Shown here in pieces: positions 45,892 to 54,628 of a stretch of 64,000 bases of DNA (the first letter of the stretch is position 1; every line of letters starts with the position of its first letter). The notes under the pieces were generated by a model. It was not told the DNA's origin and made no database searches. It was given only the letters and a program-made list of their open reading frames with translations. The stretch is taken from positions 3,100,001 through 3,164,000 of the forward strand of contig CP030759.1 in NCBI GenBank assembly GCA_003290465.1, read 5' to 3'. The position numbers were made by a program, and so were the translations under genes. Origin of the DNA: Candidatus Sumerlaea chitinivorans (GTDB lineage: Bacteria; Sumerlaeota; Sumerlaeia; Sumerlaeales; Sumerlaeaceae).

Positions 45892-45920
45892 TTGACTCCC
45901 TCGCAATCATCTTTTAGAAT
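45892..45920 (+). promoter_or_regulatory. Sigma-70-type promoter of the thioredoxin-like gene
   Basis: TTGACT (45892-45897), a 17-base spacer and TAGAAT (45915-45920) match the consensus at five of six positions each. The ATG of the gene is at 45978, giving a leader of about 50 bases that ends in AAAGGAGACGG. Confidence 0.75.
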
Positions 45921-45977
45921 ATCAAAAACTGGCAGTGGCCCACAAGCAGAATCACAACAAAGAAAGGAGACGGCATC

Positions 45978-46214
45978 ATGAAAAAGCGAGCGATCTTCTA
46001 TCATGCGGGTTGCCCGGTCTGTGTAAGTGCGGAGCAAGGTCTGGCGCGTGCTCTCGACAGCGAACGCTACGAAGTCGAGGTTGTCCATCTGGGGCAAGCT
46101 CGGGACCGCATCGCGGAGGCGGAACAGAGTGGTGTTCGTTCTGTCCCCGCGTTAGTGATAGATGGAGAAGTGTTTCACATTAACTTTGGCGCTGCACTCA
46201 GCGATTTGAAGTAA
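45978..46214 (+). CDS. Small thioredoxin/glutaredoxin-like protein with CPVC motif
   Basis: A 78-residue protein with AAAGGAG nine bases before the ATG. It has the start of a thioredoxin fold, KRAIFYHAGCPVCVSAEQGL, with the redox pair Cys12 and Cys15, and the cis-Pro loop SVPALVIDGEVFHINFG near the end. No signal peptide is seen, so it acts in the cytoplasm. Such short thioredoxin-like proteins are often found next to HxlR-type genes. With its own promoter and terminator it forms a compact transcription unit divergent from its likely regulator. Confidence 0.9.
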   Translation: MKKRAIFYHAGCPVCVSAEQGLARALDSERYEVEVVHLGQARDRIAEAEQSGVRSVPALVIDGEVFHINFGAALSDLK

Positions 46215-46245
46215 CTATTCCAATTCTTGGGAGTCCAACTTGGCC

Positions 46246-46278
46246 CGTGGAGAGCATCCGCTCTCCGCGCATTTTTTT
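46246..46278 (+). terminator. Intrinsic terminator of the thioredoxin-like gene
   Basis: CGTGGAGAGC (46246-46255), loop ATCC and GCTCTCCGCG (46260-46269) form a ten-pair stem with one wobble, followed by CA and seven Ts (46272-46278). It lies 32 bases after the stop. Confidence 0.93.
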
Positions 46279-46613
46279 GTCCTCTGCTGTTAGATATGGC
46301 CAGTTTATCGAGATCACGAATTAGCGCCTCTGACGAATTGGCCGATCCGGAGCGGCCAAACTTGGGTCGACACCCCATCAGAGGTAGGCGTGGCACGCAT
46401 CTTCTATGCGGGTTTCTCTGAGGGGTGGGCAGAGCCGAGCGTTCCTGATCTACCTTGGTGGAGAGTCACAGAGCTGCGCTTCTTACGGAGCTGGGGTGGA
46501 AATTGGGCCGGCACTCAACCAATGTTAGTGTTTCCCCTCCCCAGTAGGGTGCATCTTGCCCTACGTCCGATCACGGGGTAGCCGATCCCCCTAACGAGCT
46601 CCACACAATGAGC
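46279..46613. other. Intergenic region, about 335 bp, no gene seen
   Basis: Lies between the thioredoxin terminator and the stop of the 1711-residue gene. The small open frames have no ribosome site. No obvious terminator for the minus-strand gene is visible. Confidence 0.4.
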
Positions 46614-49600
46614 CTATTCTAAACGAGGCGAGGCCCCAATCTCTGAAGTTTGGTGAATCCTCACTGTGCCAATCATTGCCTGGTGAATGTTGTAGCGCGG
46701 GCCCCAGTTTTCGTCGCCCGGATAGTCACCCAAGTAGACAGGTTTTCCCGAAAGTGCCGTCGGAACCTCGACAAGTTTTTCTAGCTTGCCGTCCAAGTAG
46801 AGCGAGCAAGTGCCGCGGTCGAACATAGCAACGATGCGTGCAGGCGTGCCCCATTGGAGCTTGCGGGTGGACGTGACAACGTGCCAGCCGTTCGCGATCT
46901 TCACGCTGCTTTGGGCCTTAGGATCGTAAATCTGGAAATAGACTCGCCCATCTGGCCCGACCGCGAGGGAGAACGAGCCGCGTGGCGCCGCGTTGATTCC
47001 TATCGTGTCGAGAATTGTTCCGGGTTTTAGGCAAGTGACCTCGAGATCCGCGATGAACCGATTGCGAGGAGATTCAGCAAGAAGCAGCCAACTGTCTGTC
47101 TTTTGCGACAAGCGGAATGTGGATACCGGCTTTCCTTGATCCTGAATGGAACGGGTCGGCGGGGCATCAGCCTTCGACGAAGTCACACTCGTAGGGCGGG
47201 GCGGGCTCGTCACTGCTGGAGGCGCCGCCGATGCACCTGAAGAAGGCGGAAGCCCCTGCTTCGGGGGCGAGACCTGAGTTGTGGGGCCTTGGCGGCCTTC
47301 CTCGGGCGAGAGCTCCTCGTTGGCCAGTGGTTGCGTGGGTTTGAAGGCGAGGACTTCGCGTCCAGCCCCGCAGACGACGTAAAGCTCGTGGGTGGTTGGC
47401 GAAATGCCGAGGGCCGTGGGGGCATTCAGCCCCATGATCAAGGGTGTCATTGTCTTATCGCGTAGTCGAATTTGCCACACGACCCCAAGGGCGTTGTCCG
47501 CGACGTAGAGTGCGTCGCCGAAAGCTCCGGTGCCACCGTAAGCCAGAGCCGCCCACCTTTGGTTTGGGCCTTGTTTCGCAAGAAGGAGGGGCGTGCCGCC
47601 GGCGCGGGGCAATTCGTAGACTCCCGCAATGCCGCCGCCGGGCGCCTCGCTCGTGTTCAACGCGTAAAACACCCGCCGCCGTGGCTCGTAAGCGAGCTGG
47701 AGAATGCCGGGCAGACGAGGATTCATTTGAACGGGCTCAAGCTTTGGAGACTCCGGATTCGCCAGATACCAAATCCCGTCTTGTTCAAAGTCCGAGACCC
47801 AAACACCACCTTCTGGGCACGGCACAAGGTCTGTCAGGCCTCCCAGCGCTGGCTCGAGAGGAACCCGCACGCAGGGGCCGCCGGGCTGCCACCAGAAAAG
47901 TCCACCGTGGCGGTTTCCACATTCGTAGCACAGGTCCACTGTAAACCATACCCCAGCATCGGGGTGGAATAGACCTGCTTTAAGGTTTCGACCGGCGAGT
48001 GTATCCGTCGTAAGCAAATGCTTGGTAACACCCGTTGGGGAAAGTTTCATTAAAAAGCCATCTCCCCTCTCGGGAGCAGAGAATAAGAACGCGCTGCCAT
48101 CGGGGCCAAAAAACATACGTCCTAACGGCGCAGCAGCTCGCCAGTACCGGCTTTTCCCAGCGGCAAGAATGCTCACGCTGCTGGGCAGATCTATCTCGGT
48201 CAGAAAGTCACACACGAGAGATCTCGGGGTAGCGACATCTTCCTCACGTGGATCGCCCACGGAAACGATCTCAAAATCCGCCTCGAGGGGGGCGGGAACA
48301 CGTGCTTCAGTTTTGTTAGAAATGAGGAACTGGAGGGTCACGGGCCCGGTGAGTATGCCGTCAAACGCCTCAGCCACTGGTACCCATTCGCATTGTTCCC
48401 AGTGCCACGCGCTGAATCGTGAGTTTTCACGACGAATCCGAAGCCAGCCATCGTCGCGTTGAATCTTATGGGCACGGCGACCCGTCCAGCGGCCACGATC
48501 TCGCAAGTCGGTCGAGACGCTTCGCTGGAGGCCATAGCGTTCTTCGATTGCCACGTAGCCCATGTTTTGATCGGTGAGATCAGAAACAAAAACGCTGGCC
48601 GAGCGGCTCTGGCCTGCCTCGTGTTGCCAATTGCGCAGGGTGTAGCGCACCACAATGTCAAAATCACCGAGTAGGGGCTCTGGTCGCCGCATCCGAACCG
48701 CGCCGAGCCGATCCTCCGCTAAGGTCAGAGTGACCGAGGTGGGGGTGAAGGACGCACTTCCGTCGTAGGCGATGCAATCCCAGCCGTCAGGAAAGAGCTC
48801 GTAAAGAGGAGCTGTCTGCAAGCGGACTTCGGACAAAAACCCAAACGCGGGCGTCTCACGCAAACCGTCGCTCGCTACTCTCTTCCAAAGAAAGCCTATC
48901 CATAACGTCTCGGGCAGAGAGAGTTGTTTCTCTGCTCCCAGCCACCAGGTGTGCCCGTCGAGACTCCAATTGTAGCGCCAGACATTACCATGGCGCGCAA
49001 CCCGGATCATGAGGGGTTGCGTGGTTTCCAGGGACTGCCACTTCTCTGGCGGCTCGGCAACTGGCGCCCGTTTCGTGCCCTCCCAGATTTGGAGAAGGGA
49101 CGTGAGTAACTGGTAGTGTGCCCCAATGCCGTCGCGGGCCATCTGCGAAGCAAGGTGTCCGCTGTAGCTCGCGGGTGAATAAGCAACAAAGTCCAAAATC
49201 GCGAAGTGTTTTGCGGCAGTGACTAAATCAACGGTGGCCTCAAGGACAAAGTCCCCTGTGACCTTTCGTAGCAGGCGGGGACTACTCGTGCGATGACCCC
49301 AGAACTCGTTGCCGTCAGGGACCTCGACAAGGATTGTCTGTTCATCGGCGATCGTTGTGCTGCAATCATTGTCAGGATCTTGGAAAGTCCACGTGCGCAA
49401 GAGGTCTTCACCGGAAAAGCTGAGGGTCGAATACGTGGTGGCTGCATCGTTGAGAGCCACCTCGTCGGGCTCTAAGCCGCTGATTTGCCATTTGGTTGCA
49501 AGCTTGGGATCAATCGACGAGAACTTCCATTGGGGGAGGGTCAGCTGTTGGCCTTGCGTCACCGTTGCTGCCGGGCTTTGTGTGCCTGTCGTCACTTCTA

Positions 49601-51749
49601 CCTTGCCGGCAAGAACTGCAATGTGCGTCGTCTGACCATCGCCACTCACCACGTAGTCGGTCTCAAAAGGCCGCACCAGATGGTTGCCGCACCATACGGC
49701 AATCCGCTGTGTGGAGGGTTCTGGCTCCTTCACACGTATGCCCCCTTTATCTCCCTTGCTGGAAAGAAGCGTCAGAGTGAGGTTCTCGGGAGACTCGGAC
49801 TGGATCACGGCGCGCGTTTCCGAGCCGATCGTCGCGGTAGCTCCCCCGGGCGTTTGGAGCAAGACTTGGCCATCGCGTTCGGTCTGGATCTCGTCCCCAA
49901 CTTCCAAGGTCTCCCCCGCCAGCGCGGGCTCGAAGGCAAACAGTTCAACCACATTCACTTCAGCAGTAAAGCTCTGCCCGAAGCATTGTCCGGTCAGGGG
50001 GCCACTGCCGCGCGGTGCACCAGCAATCGCGCGAAGAACGCCGGCCCCGTACCACGACGCTTCGCCACGCAGATCGTTGTCCTTGGTTTGGCCCGACAGC
50101 GACAAAAGCGTTTCGGGTTCCCCCAAGCCATAGCCCAACTCCGGCAGGAACTGGACGATCAGACTACTATTCGTATTATACAGGCTCCACTTGGGTGGGA
50201 CAGGTGGTGTTCCCAAGATGTGAGCACGAAATTTCCCGCCTGAGGGGACACGCACTTCACCAACCACAATCGGTGGCTCGCATGGCTGATCGACACCCTT
50301 TTCAGGAAACGAACCACCGCCGCGGATGGCTAACCCGGTTGTGGTGATTTGGGCAATGGCACTTTTGCGGTGACGAGATCCTTTCGTTGAGACGATGCGG
50401 GGCTTCTCTTTAGCACGTTGTTTCTCACACTCCCGCATCGCCTCGTAAAGGCGCGAATCGACCGCTTGGAGGCCAGCGTAGCTCCGAAGCCACGCATGCT
50501 GAGCTGCATCGCGTGCTTTCTGCAGTTTTTGCTGCTGATCGCGCAGTGCCGCAATCTCCTTGTTAAAAGGCTCCCACTCGTCGGCTAACTCCCGATATCG
50601 TTGCTCCCGCAGTCGCTTGGTGTCCGATAAGATTTGCTGAAAAATCTCCCGGCGCCGAATAAGGATATCCACCTTGGCAAGCGGATCCAGCTCGGCGAGG
50701 ATCGAGTTGGCGTCCCCACTCAACATCACGTAGGGATCCCCGCCCATAATGAATTCGGCTGCGGATGCGTCGGCACGCCGTCGCTCTTCTTCCCTTAAAA
50801 TCTGTTCGAGTTGCGCCTGCGAAAGCTCAGCAGCCTTTTTTACAAGTTCTGGATCTGAGGCATCCTTTTGCAGATCTTTGAGCTCGCCATACTGCCCGAT
50901 ATACTCCATGACGCTGTCAGAGGAGGACTCGTGAGCGAGGACGTTAAGATGATGAAGCGCCTTTTGGTTTTTTGCATCCAGTTGCTCCCACAGGGCGCAA
51001 TTGGCTTCTAATTGCTTCAGTGTATCTTTGTGTTTGGTAAGCAGTGGGTCCAGTTCGGAACGCTGGTTCTTGAGTTTTCCCTCAAGATTCTTAGCTTTCC
51101 GGCTGAGTGCGTTGCGGCGGGTTGCCCAGTCTTTCTGTTTTCCAGGTGTTGGAGGTTGAGGCCCCAGTGCTTTGAGTCTGTCCCGGGTTTCAGCTAAACT
51201 TTGCTCCAGTCCTGAGAGTTGGTTTTCGATGTTTGTAATTTTTTGCTTGGTTGCTTGGATGCTTCGCTTGAGACGGGGAATCTTCTCTCGAGCGACATTG
51301 GCGAGTCGTGTGCGAGCGACGCGTTGTTGCTCGATCCAATGCTCTTTTGGCTTGGGAGGGTGAACAAACATATGGCCGAAACGTCGCATGAACGAGTTCC
51401 ATCCAGCCACCGAGAGAAGGTTAATCATTTCCGTCAGTTCTCTTGTCGCCCCTTGCCACTTCTGGATTTCCTGATCATAATCGGGTAGGAGTTCGCGTTC
51501 TCGCTCGCGTCGCCTACCCTCCACTTCCTGCATCTGTTTCTCGATTTCCGCGAGCTCGCTTTCTATCGCTCGACGTTTCTCCACCGCCTCTCGCACCCGC
51601 TGACGAAGTTCATCCGATGCACGCGAAATCATTTCGGCCCGCTTGCAGGCTGGTTGCGGTGTGGCGGGGACGCCGAGCACTGCAAAGACGCAAACGAGTA
51701 TGAAGGTCGTGAGGGAAGAGACACTTTGGGTGGGTAGACAGATTTTCAT
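46614..51749 (-). CDS. Giant exported coiled-coil/FecR/laminin-G/beta-propeller protein
   Basis: A 1711-residue protein from the ATG at 51749, behind GGGGGAG and with a signal peptide (SLTTFILVCVFAVLGVPATP). About 35-430 are a long coiled coil (RREIESELAEIEKQMQ-like heptads with Ala, Glu and Arg). About 600-720 contain a FecR-like domain with the strand pair LEVGDEIQTERDGQVLLQTP and VLAGKVEVTTG. Two concanavalin/DUF1349-like segments follow (about 780-960 and 978-1180). A beta-propeller-like region (about 1184-1460) has repeated GGVWVSDFE- and ALYVADNALG-type blades. A Pro/Ser-rich linker and a terminal laminin-G-like jelly roll (about 1540-1711, FRLSQKTDSWLLLAE) complete it. No enzyme motif is seen. 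It is probably a surface or periplasmic assembly protein. Four fused modules rarely seen together make it notable. Confidence 0.82.
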   Translation of the reverse strand: MKICLPTQSVSSLTTFILVCVFAVLGVPATPQPACKRAEMISRASDELRQRVREAVEKRRAIESELAEIEKQMQEVEGRRRERERELLPDYDQEIQKWQGATRELTEMINLLSVAGWNSFMRRFGHMFVHPPKPKEHWIEQQRVARTRLANVAREKIPRLKRSIQATKQKITNIENQLSGLEQSLAETRDRLKALGPQPPTPGKQKDWATRRNALSRKAKNLEGKLKNQRSELDPLLTKHKDTLKQLEANCALWEQLDAKNQKALHHLNVLAHESSSDSVMEYIGQYGELKDLQKDASDPELVKKAAELSQAQLEQILREEERRRADASAAEFIMGGDPYVMLSGDANSILAELDPLAKVDILIRRREIFQQILSDTKRLREQRYRELADEWEPFNKEIAALRDQQQKLQKARDAAQHAWLRSYAGLQAVDSRLYEAMRECEKQRAKEKPRIVSTKGSRHRKSAIAQITTTGLAIRGGGSFPEKGVDQPCEPPIVVGEVRVPSGGKFRAHILGTPPVPPKWSLYNTNSSLIVQFLPELGYGLGEPETLLSLSGQTKDNDLRGEASWYGAGVLRAIAGAPRGSGPLTGQCFGQSFTAEVNVVELFAFEPALAGETLEVGDEIQTERDGQVLLQTPGGATATIGSETRAVIQSESPENLTLTLLSSKGDKGGIRVKEPEPSTQRIAVWCGNHLVRPFETDYVVSGDGQTTHIAVLAGKVEVTTGTQSPAATVTQGQQLTLPQWKFSSIDPKLATKWQISGLEPDEVALNDAATTYSTLSFSGEDLLRTWTFQDPDNDCSTTIADEQTILVEVPDGNEFWGHRTSSPRLLRKVTGDFVLEATVDLVTAAKHFAILDFVAYSPASYSGHLASQMARDGIGAHYQLLTSLLQIWEGTKRAPVAEPPEKWQSLETTQPLMIRVARHGNVWRYNWSLDGHTWWLGAEKQLSLPETLWIGFLWKRVASDGLRETPAFGFLSEVRLQTAPLYELFPDGWDCIAYDGSASFTPTSVTLTLAEDRLGAVRMRRPEPLLGDFDIVVRYTLRNWQHEAGQSRSASVFVSDLTDQNMGYVAIEERYGLQRSVSTDLRDRGRWTGRRAHKIQRDDGWLRIRRENSRFSAWHWEQCEWVPVAEAFDGILTGPVTLQFLISNKTEARVPAPLEADFEIVSVGDPREEDVATPRSLVCDFLTEIDLPSSVSILAAGKSRYWRAAAPLGRMFFGPDGSAFLFSAPERGDGFLMKLSPTGVTKHLLTTDTLAGRNLKAGLFHPDAGVWFTVDLCYECGNRHGGLFWWQPGGPCVRVPLEPALGGLTDLVPCPEGGVWVSDFEQDGIWYLANPESPKLEPVQMNPRLPGILQLAYEPRRRVFYALNTSEAPGGGIAGVYELPRAGGTPLLLAKQGPNQRWAALAYGGTGAFGDALYVADNALGVVWQIRLRDKTMTPLIMGLNAPTALGISPTTHELYVVCGAGREVLAFKPTQPLANEELSPEEGRQGPTTQVSPPKQGLPPSSGASAAPPAVTSPPRPTSVTSSKADAPPTRSIQDQGKPVSTFRLSQKTDSWLLLAESPRNRFIADLEVTCLKPGTILDTIGINAAPRGSFSLAVGPDGRVYFQIYDPKAQSSVKIANGWHVVTSTRKLQWGTPARIVAMFDRGTCSLYLDGKLEKLVEVPTALSGKPVYLGDYPGDENWGPRYNIHQAMIGTVRIHQTSEIGASPRLE

Positions 51750-51957
51750 GAGGTGGCTCCCCCATGGTATTGTAGTGGCGCTTCCCACATATGGCGAAAG
51801 CGAAGACTGAACAGCAATGAAAAACGGCCTATTGGTGAAAGAAGGCACACCTTGGGCCTCTCAATGCCGGCGATGCGCCAAACGCCTTGGGCAGACCGCT
51901 TCCTGAATTTCGTGAATATGGGCAACCTTGAATGGTTGCGCTTACCATAAGAGACCC

Positions 51958-53298
51958 ATGACTAAGCACACAAAACAACCGCCGGACGACATACCCGTCT
52001 TTCCGCTCGAAACCCCGGCTGTTCGCGCCTTGGAGTTTATCCCGAGCGAATACGAAGGCCAGCAAGTCCTGTTGGTGCGCGACCCGATGGGGGTTCTTGA
52101 GGGAACAGCGGTCCTGTCCGCTCATCCGCTACTGCTCATTTTTCTCCAACTCGCAAATGGGCGGACCACATGCGCAGAAATGGCACAGATGGTGACGCGA
52201 GCTACGGGGCAGCTGATTCAGCCCAGTGTTTTCGAGAAAATGGCGCGTCAGCTCGACGAAGCACTGCTCCTGCAAAGCCCCAGGTTTGCAGAAGCCCTTG
52301 CTCGCAAGCGTGAAGAATTTGCAAAGCTTGAAGTGCGGCCTCCGGTGGTTTACCGTGCCGAAGGCGCAGACCGCCTCGCATTGATTAAAGATTTAGCGGA
52401 AGAGTTGCGGCGTCATGCTCGAGCTTCGCAAGGGCCACCGGCCCAGCTGGACCTTCCACCACGGTCTGTGCGCGCGATTATGGCTCCTCATATTGACTAT
52501 CAACGCGGCGGGCCTGCCTACGCATGGGCTTATCGCGCATTGAAAGAGCACGGCATCCAAGCCCGCACGTGGATCGTCCTTGGCACGTGCCATCGCCCGC
52601 TCAGCCATCGGTTTGTCGCAACCCGCAAGGATTTTGAGACGCCGTTGGGAACGGTCGCGACGGATCGGGATCTGCTTGAGGAGATAGCGGCAGAGTTCTC
52701 GGGCGAGCTCTTCCGCGATGAGTACGCCCACGCTACCGAGCACACCATCGAGCTCCAAGCGATCTACTTGCGGCATATCTTTGGCGAGAGTGCATGCCCG
52801 AAAATCGTCCCGATTCTTGTCGGGAGTTTTGAGGAGTTTCTCCTCGATGGACAGCGCCCCTCGGACGATGAAGAGATTGCGGCGTTTTGTGGTGCTTTGC
52901 GGAGGATCCTTGAGCGCCACGGCGATAACGTCGGACTTATTGCCGGCGTGGATCTGTCGCACTGTGGCCCGCAATTTGGCCACCCGCAACTAAACGACGA
53001 GCAGCGAGAGCATGAGATTGAGAGTGGCGACCGCGCGGTGCTGAGCGCCATCGAATTGGGGGATCCGGATCGCTTCTTCGACGTCTTCCGCCCTCACCAG
53101 AATGCTCAGCAAGTTTGTAGCATTGCTCCGATTTATTGTACCCTTTCGATTCTACAGGGTAAGGCTACCCCCCGTGTGCTGACATACCAACAAGCCAACA
53201 GCGAAGACCGCACGTGCTTGGTGAGCTTTGCCAGCATAGCATTCCTCAAGCCCGAGGCTCTTGCCACCACGCCCCGCATCTTGATTGTTCCCGGATGA
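51958..53298 (+). CDS. amrB: AmmeMemoRadiSam system protein B (Memo family) with N-terminal extension
   Basis: A 446-residue protein from the ATG at 51958; a TTG at 51928 is less likely. The Memo domain covers about 160-440 with IMAPHIDYQRGGPAYAWAY, VLGTCHRPLSH, YAHATEHTIELQAIYLRHIF and IAGVDLSHCGPQFGHP, giving the His ligands of the family's metal site. The first 130 residues are an added domain (VRALEFIPSEYEGQQVLLV, LLLIFLQLANGRTTCAEMAQ) that resembles a PqqD-like winged helix. In other genomes AmrB sits with AmrA and a radical SAM protein, and neither is here. The biochemical role is not settled; a link to radical-SAM or redox chemistry is inferred from gene neighbourhoods. Confidence 0.9.
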   Translation: MTKHTKQPPDDIPVFPLETPAVRALEFIPSEYEGQQVLLVRDPMGVLEGTAVLSAHPLLLIFLQLANGRTTCAEMAQMVTRATGQLIQPSVFEKMARQLDEALLLQSPRFAEALARKREEFAKLEVRPPVVYRAEGADRLALIKDLAEELRRHARASQGPPAQLDLPPRSVRAIMAPHIDYQRGGPAYAWAYRALKEHGIQARTWIVLGTCHRPLSHRFVATRKDFETPLGTVATDRDLLEEIAAEFSGELFRDEYAHATEHTIELQAIYLRHIFGESACPKIVPILVGSFEEFLLDGQRPSDDEEIAAFCGALRRILERHGDNVGLIAGVDLSHCGPQFGHPQLNDEQREHEIESGDRAVLSAIELGDPDRFFDVFRPHQNAQQVCSIAPIYCTLSILQGKATPRVLTYQQANSEDRTCLVSFASIAFLKPEALATTPRILIVPG

Positions 53299-53415
53299 GT
53301 AAAGGATTGGGGAACTCGCTAAGCCATCGAATAATTAGGTTTTAGAAGTGTCTTATGCTTTGGATGGTGAGGTAGTCGCGAGACCCGTATCACCTTGATT
53401 GGAAAGGCAAGTCCG

Positions 53416-54624
53416 GTGCTTTCTAAAGCGCTCATACGGTGGTGGGGATGGTTAGGTATGATGGTTGTTGCAGCCTGTTGGCTGACTGGCTGCGGTGGCA
53501 ACGGGGCTCGCGCTCAACTTGGGGCAGAAAAGCCTGAGCCGGAGCCCATCTCCGTGGCGACGGTACGGGTGGAAGAGACCTCGAAGACAGCCTCGATTCA
53601 AGTCACGGGCAACCTAGCGGCGGACGAAGACTCGGATGTGGCCAGCAAACGGGAGGGAATTGTTCAAGAGACGTTTGTGGAGCGGGGGACCCAAGTGGAG
53701 CAGGGGGCTCCTCTGGTCAAGCTGGATGCCACAGATGAACTGCTGAATCTGGCGGCGGGCGAGGCTGCACTTTTTGAGATCAAAAGTCGCCTTGGTCTCA
53801 CCACGGAAACAGAGTCTTTCGATGTTGAAGAGCAGCCCGAGGTACGCTCCGCGCGGGCGGACTACGAGTTGGCGCAAGCGAATTATGCTCGAAGTGAAAA
53901 GCTGTTTCGAGAAGGCACAATCAACAAGGCAGAGTACGACCAGACGGCGACCCAGCTCGAGGCCACACGCCAACGCTACTTTCAGGCTCGCCATGTGGCC
54001 CAGCAACTCTACGCTTCCTTGAAAACGCAAAAAGTGCGCCTGCGCACCCTTCAGCAGGCAGTTGCCGACACCACCGTGACAGCTCCCTTCCGCGGGATTG
54101 TGTCGGAGCGCTACGTCTCGCCGGGCGAGTTCCTGATGCGAGGGGCGAAAGTGGCGCGCCTCGTGCGCATTGATCCGATTCGACTTGTGCTTACGATCCC
54201 TGAACGATACGCCGCGGAAGTCCGCGCGGGCCAGAAAGTCGAGTTTACAGTGAACGCTTACCCAGCGGATATTTTCCGAGGAGAGATTGTTCACATCGCC
54301 CCAGCACTCAGCACCGACTCCCGCGCTCTTGCAGTGGAAGCACTAGTACCCAATCCTGAGGGAAAGCTGCTCCCCGGGTTCTTTGCAACCGCCCGTCTGG
54401 AAATGAGTGGTGCTTCCCGAGTTCTTCTGGTGCCGCTGAGTGCCGTGCGACGCGACCGCGAGGTGGGACGAGTGTTTGTCGTGCGGGATGGTGTTGCGCG
54501 AGAGCGAGTTGTGAAACTGGGAGAGCAGGTGGGCGACAAAATCGAAATTACCGGGGACCTGTCCTCCGACGACGTTGTGGTCGTGGATGCAGCGAAAGTT
54601 TCCGATGGCATTCGTGTGAGGTGA
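53416..54624 (+). CDS. RND efflux periplasmic adaptor, lipoprotein
   Basis: A 402-residue membrane-fusion protein. A GTG at 53416 with GGAAAGG eight bases upstream is the best start; a TTG at 53395 would add seven residues. The signal peptide ends in the lipobox LTGC with Cys26, so the protein is anchored by lipid. The order is lipoyl half-site (SVATVRVEETSKTASIQVTG), a coiled-coil hairpin (YELAQANYARSEKLFREGTI with the typical KAEYDQT), the second lipoyl half (VTAPFRGIVSERYVSPGEFL) and a beta-barrel (RLVRIDPIRLVLTIPERY). It is followed directly by the pump gene. The outer-membrane channel gene (TolC-like) is not adjacent. Confidence 0.93.
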   Translation: MLSKALIRWWGWLGMMVVAACWLTGCGGNGARAQLGAEKPEPEPISVATVRVEETSKTASIQVTGNLAADEDSDVASKREGIVQETFVERGTQVEQGAPLVKLDATDELLNLAAGEAALFEIKSRLGLTTETESFDVEEQPEVRSARADYELAQANYARSEKLFREGTINKAEYDQTATQLEATRQRYFQARHVAQQLYASLKTQKVRLRTLQQAVADTTVTAPFRGIVSERYVSPGEFLMRGAKVARLVRIDPIRLVLTIPERYAAEVRAGQKVEFTVNAYPADIFRGEIVHIAPALSTDSRALAVEALVPNPEGKLLPGFFATARLEMSGASRVLLVPLSAVRRDREVGRVFVVRDGVARERVVKLGEQVGDKIEITGDLSSDDVVVVDAAKVSDGIRVR

Positions 54625-54628
54625 AGCC

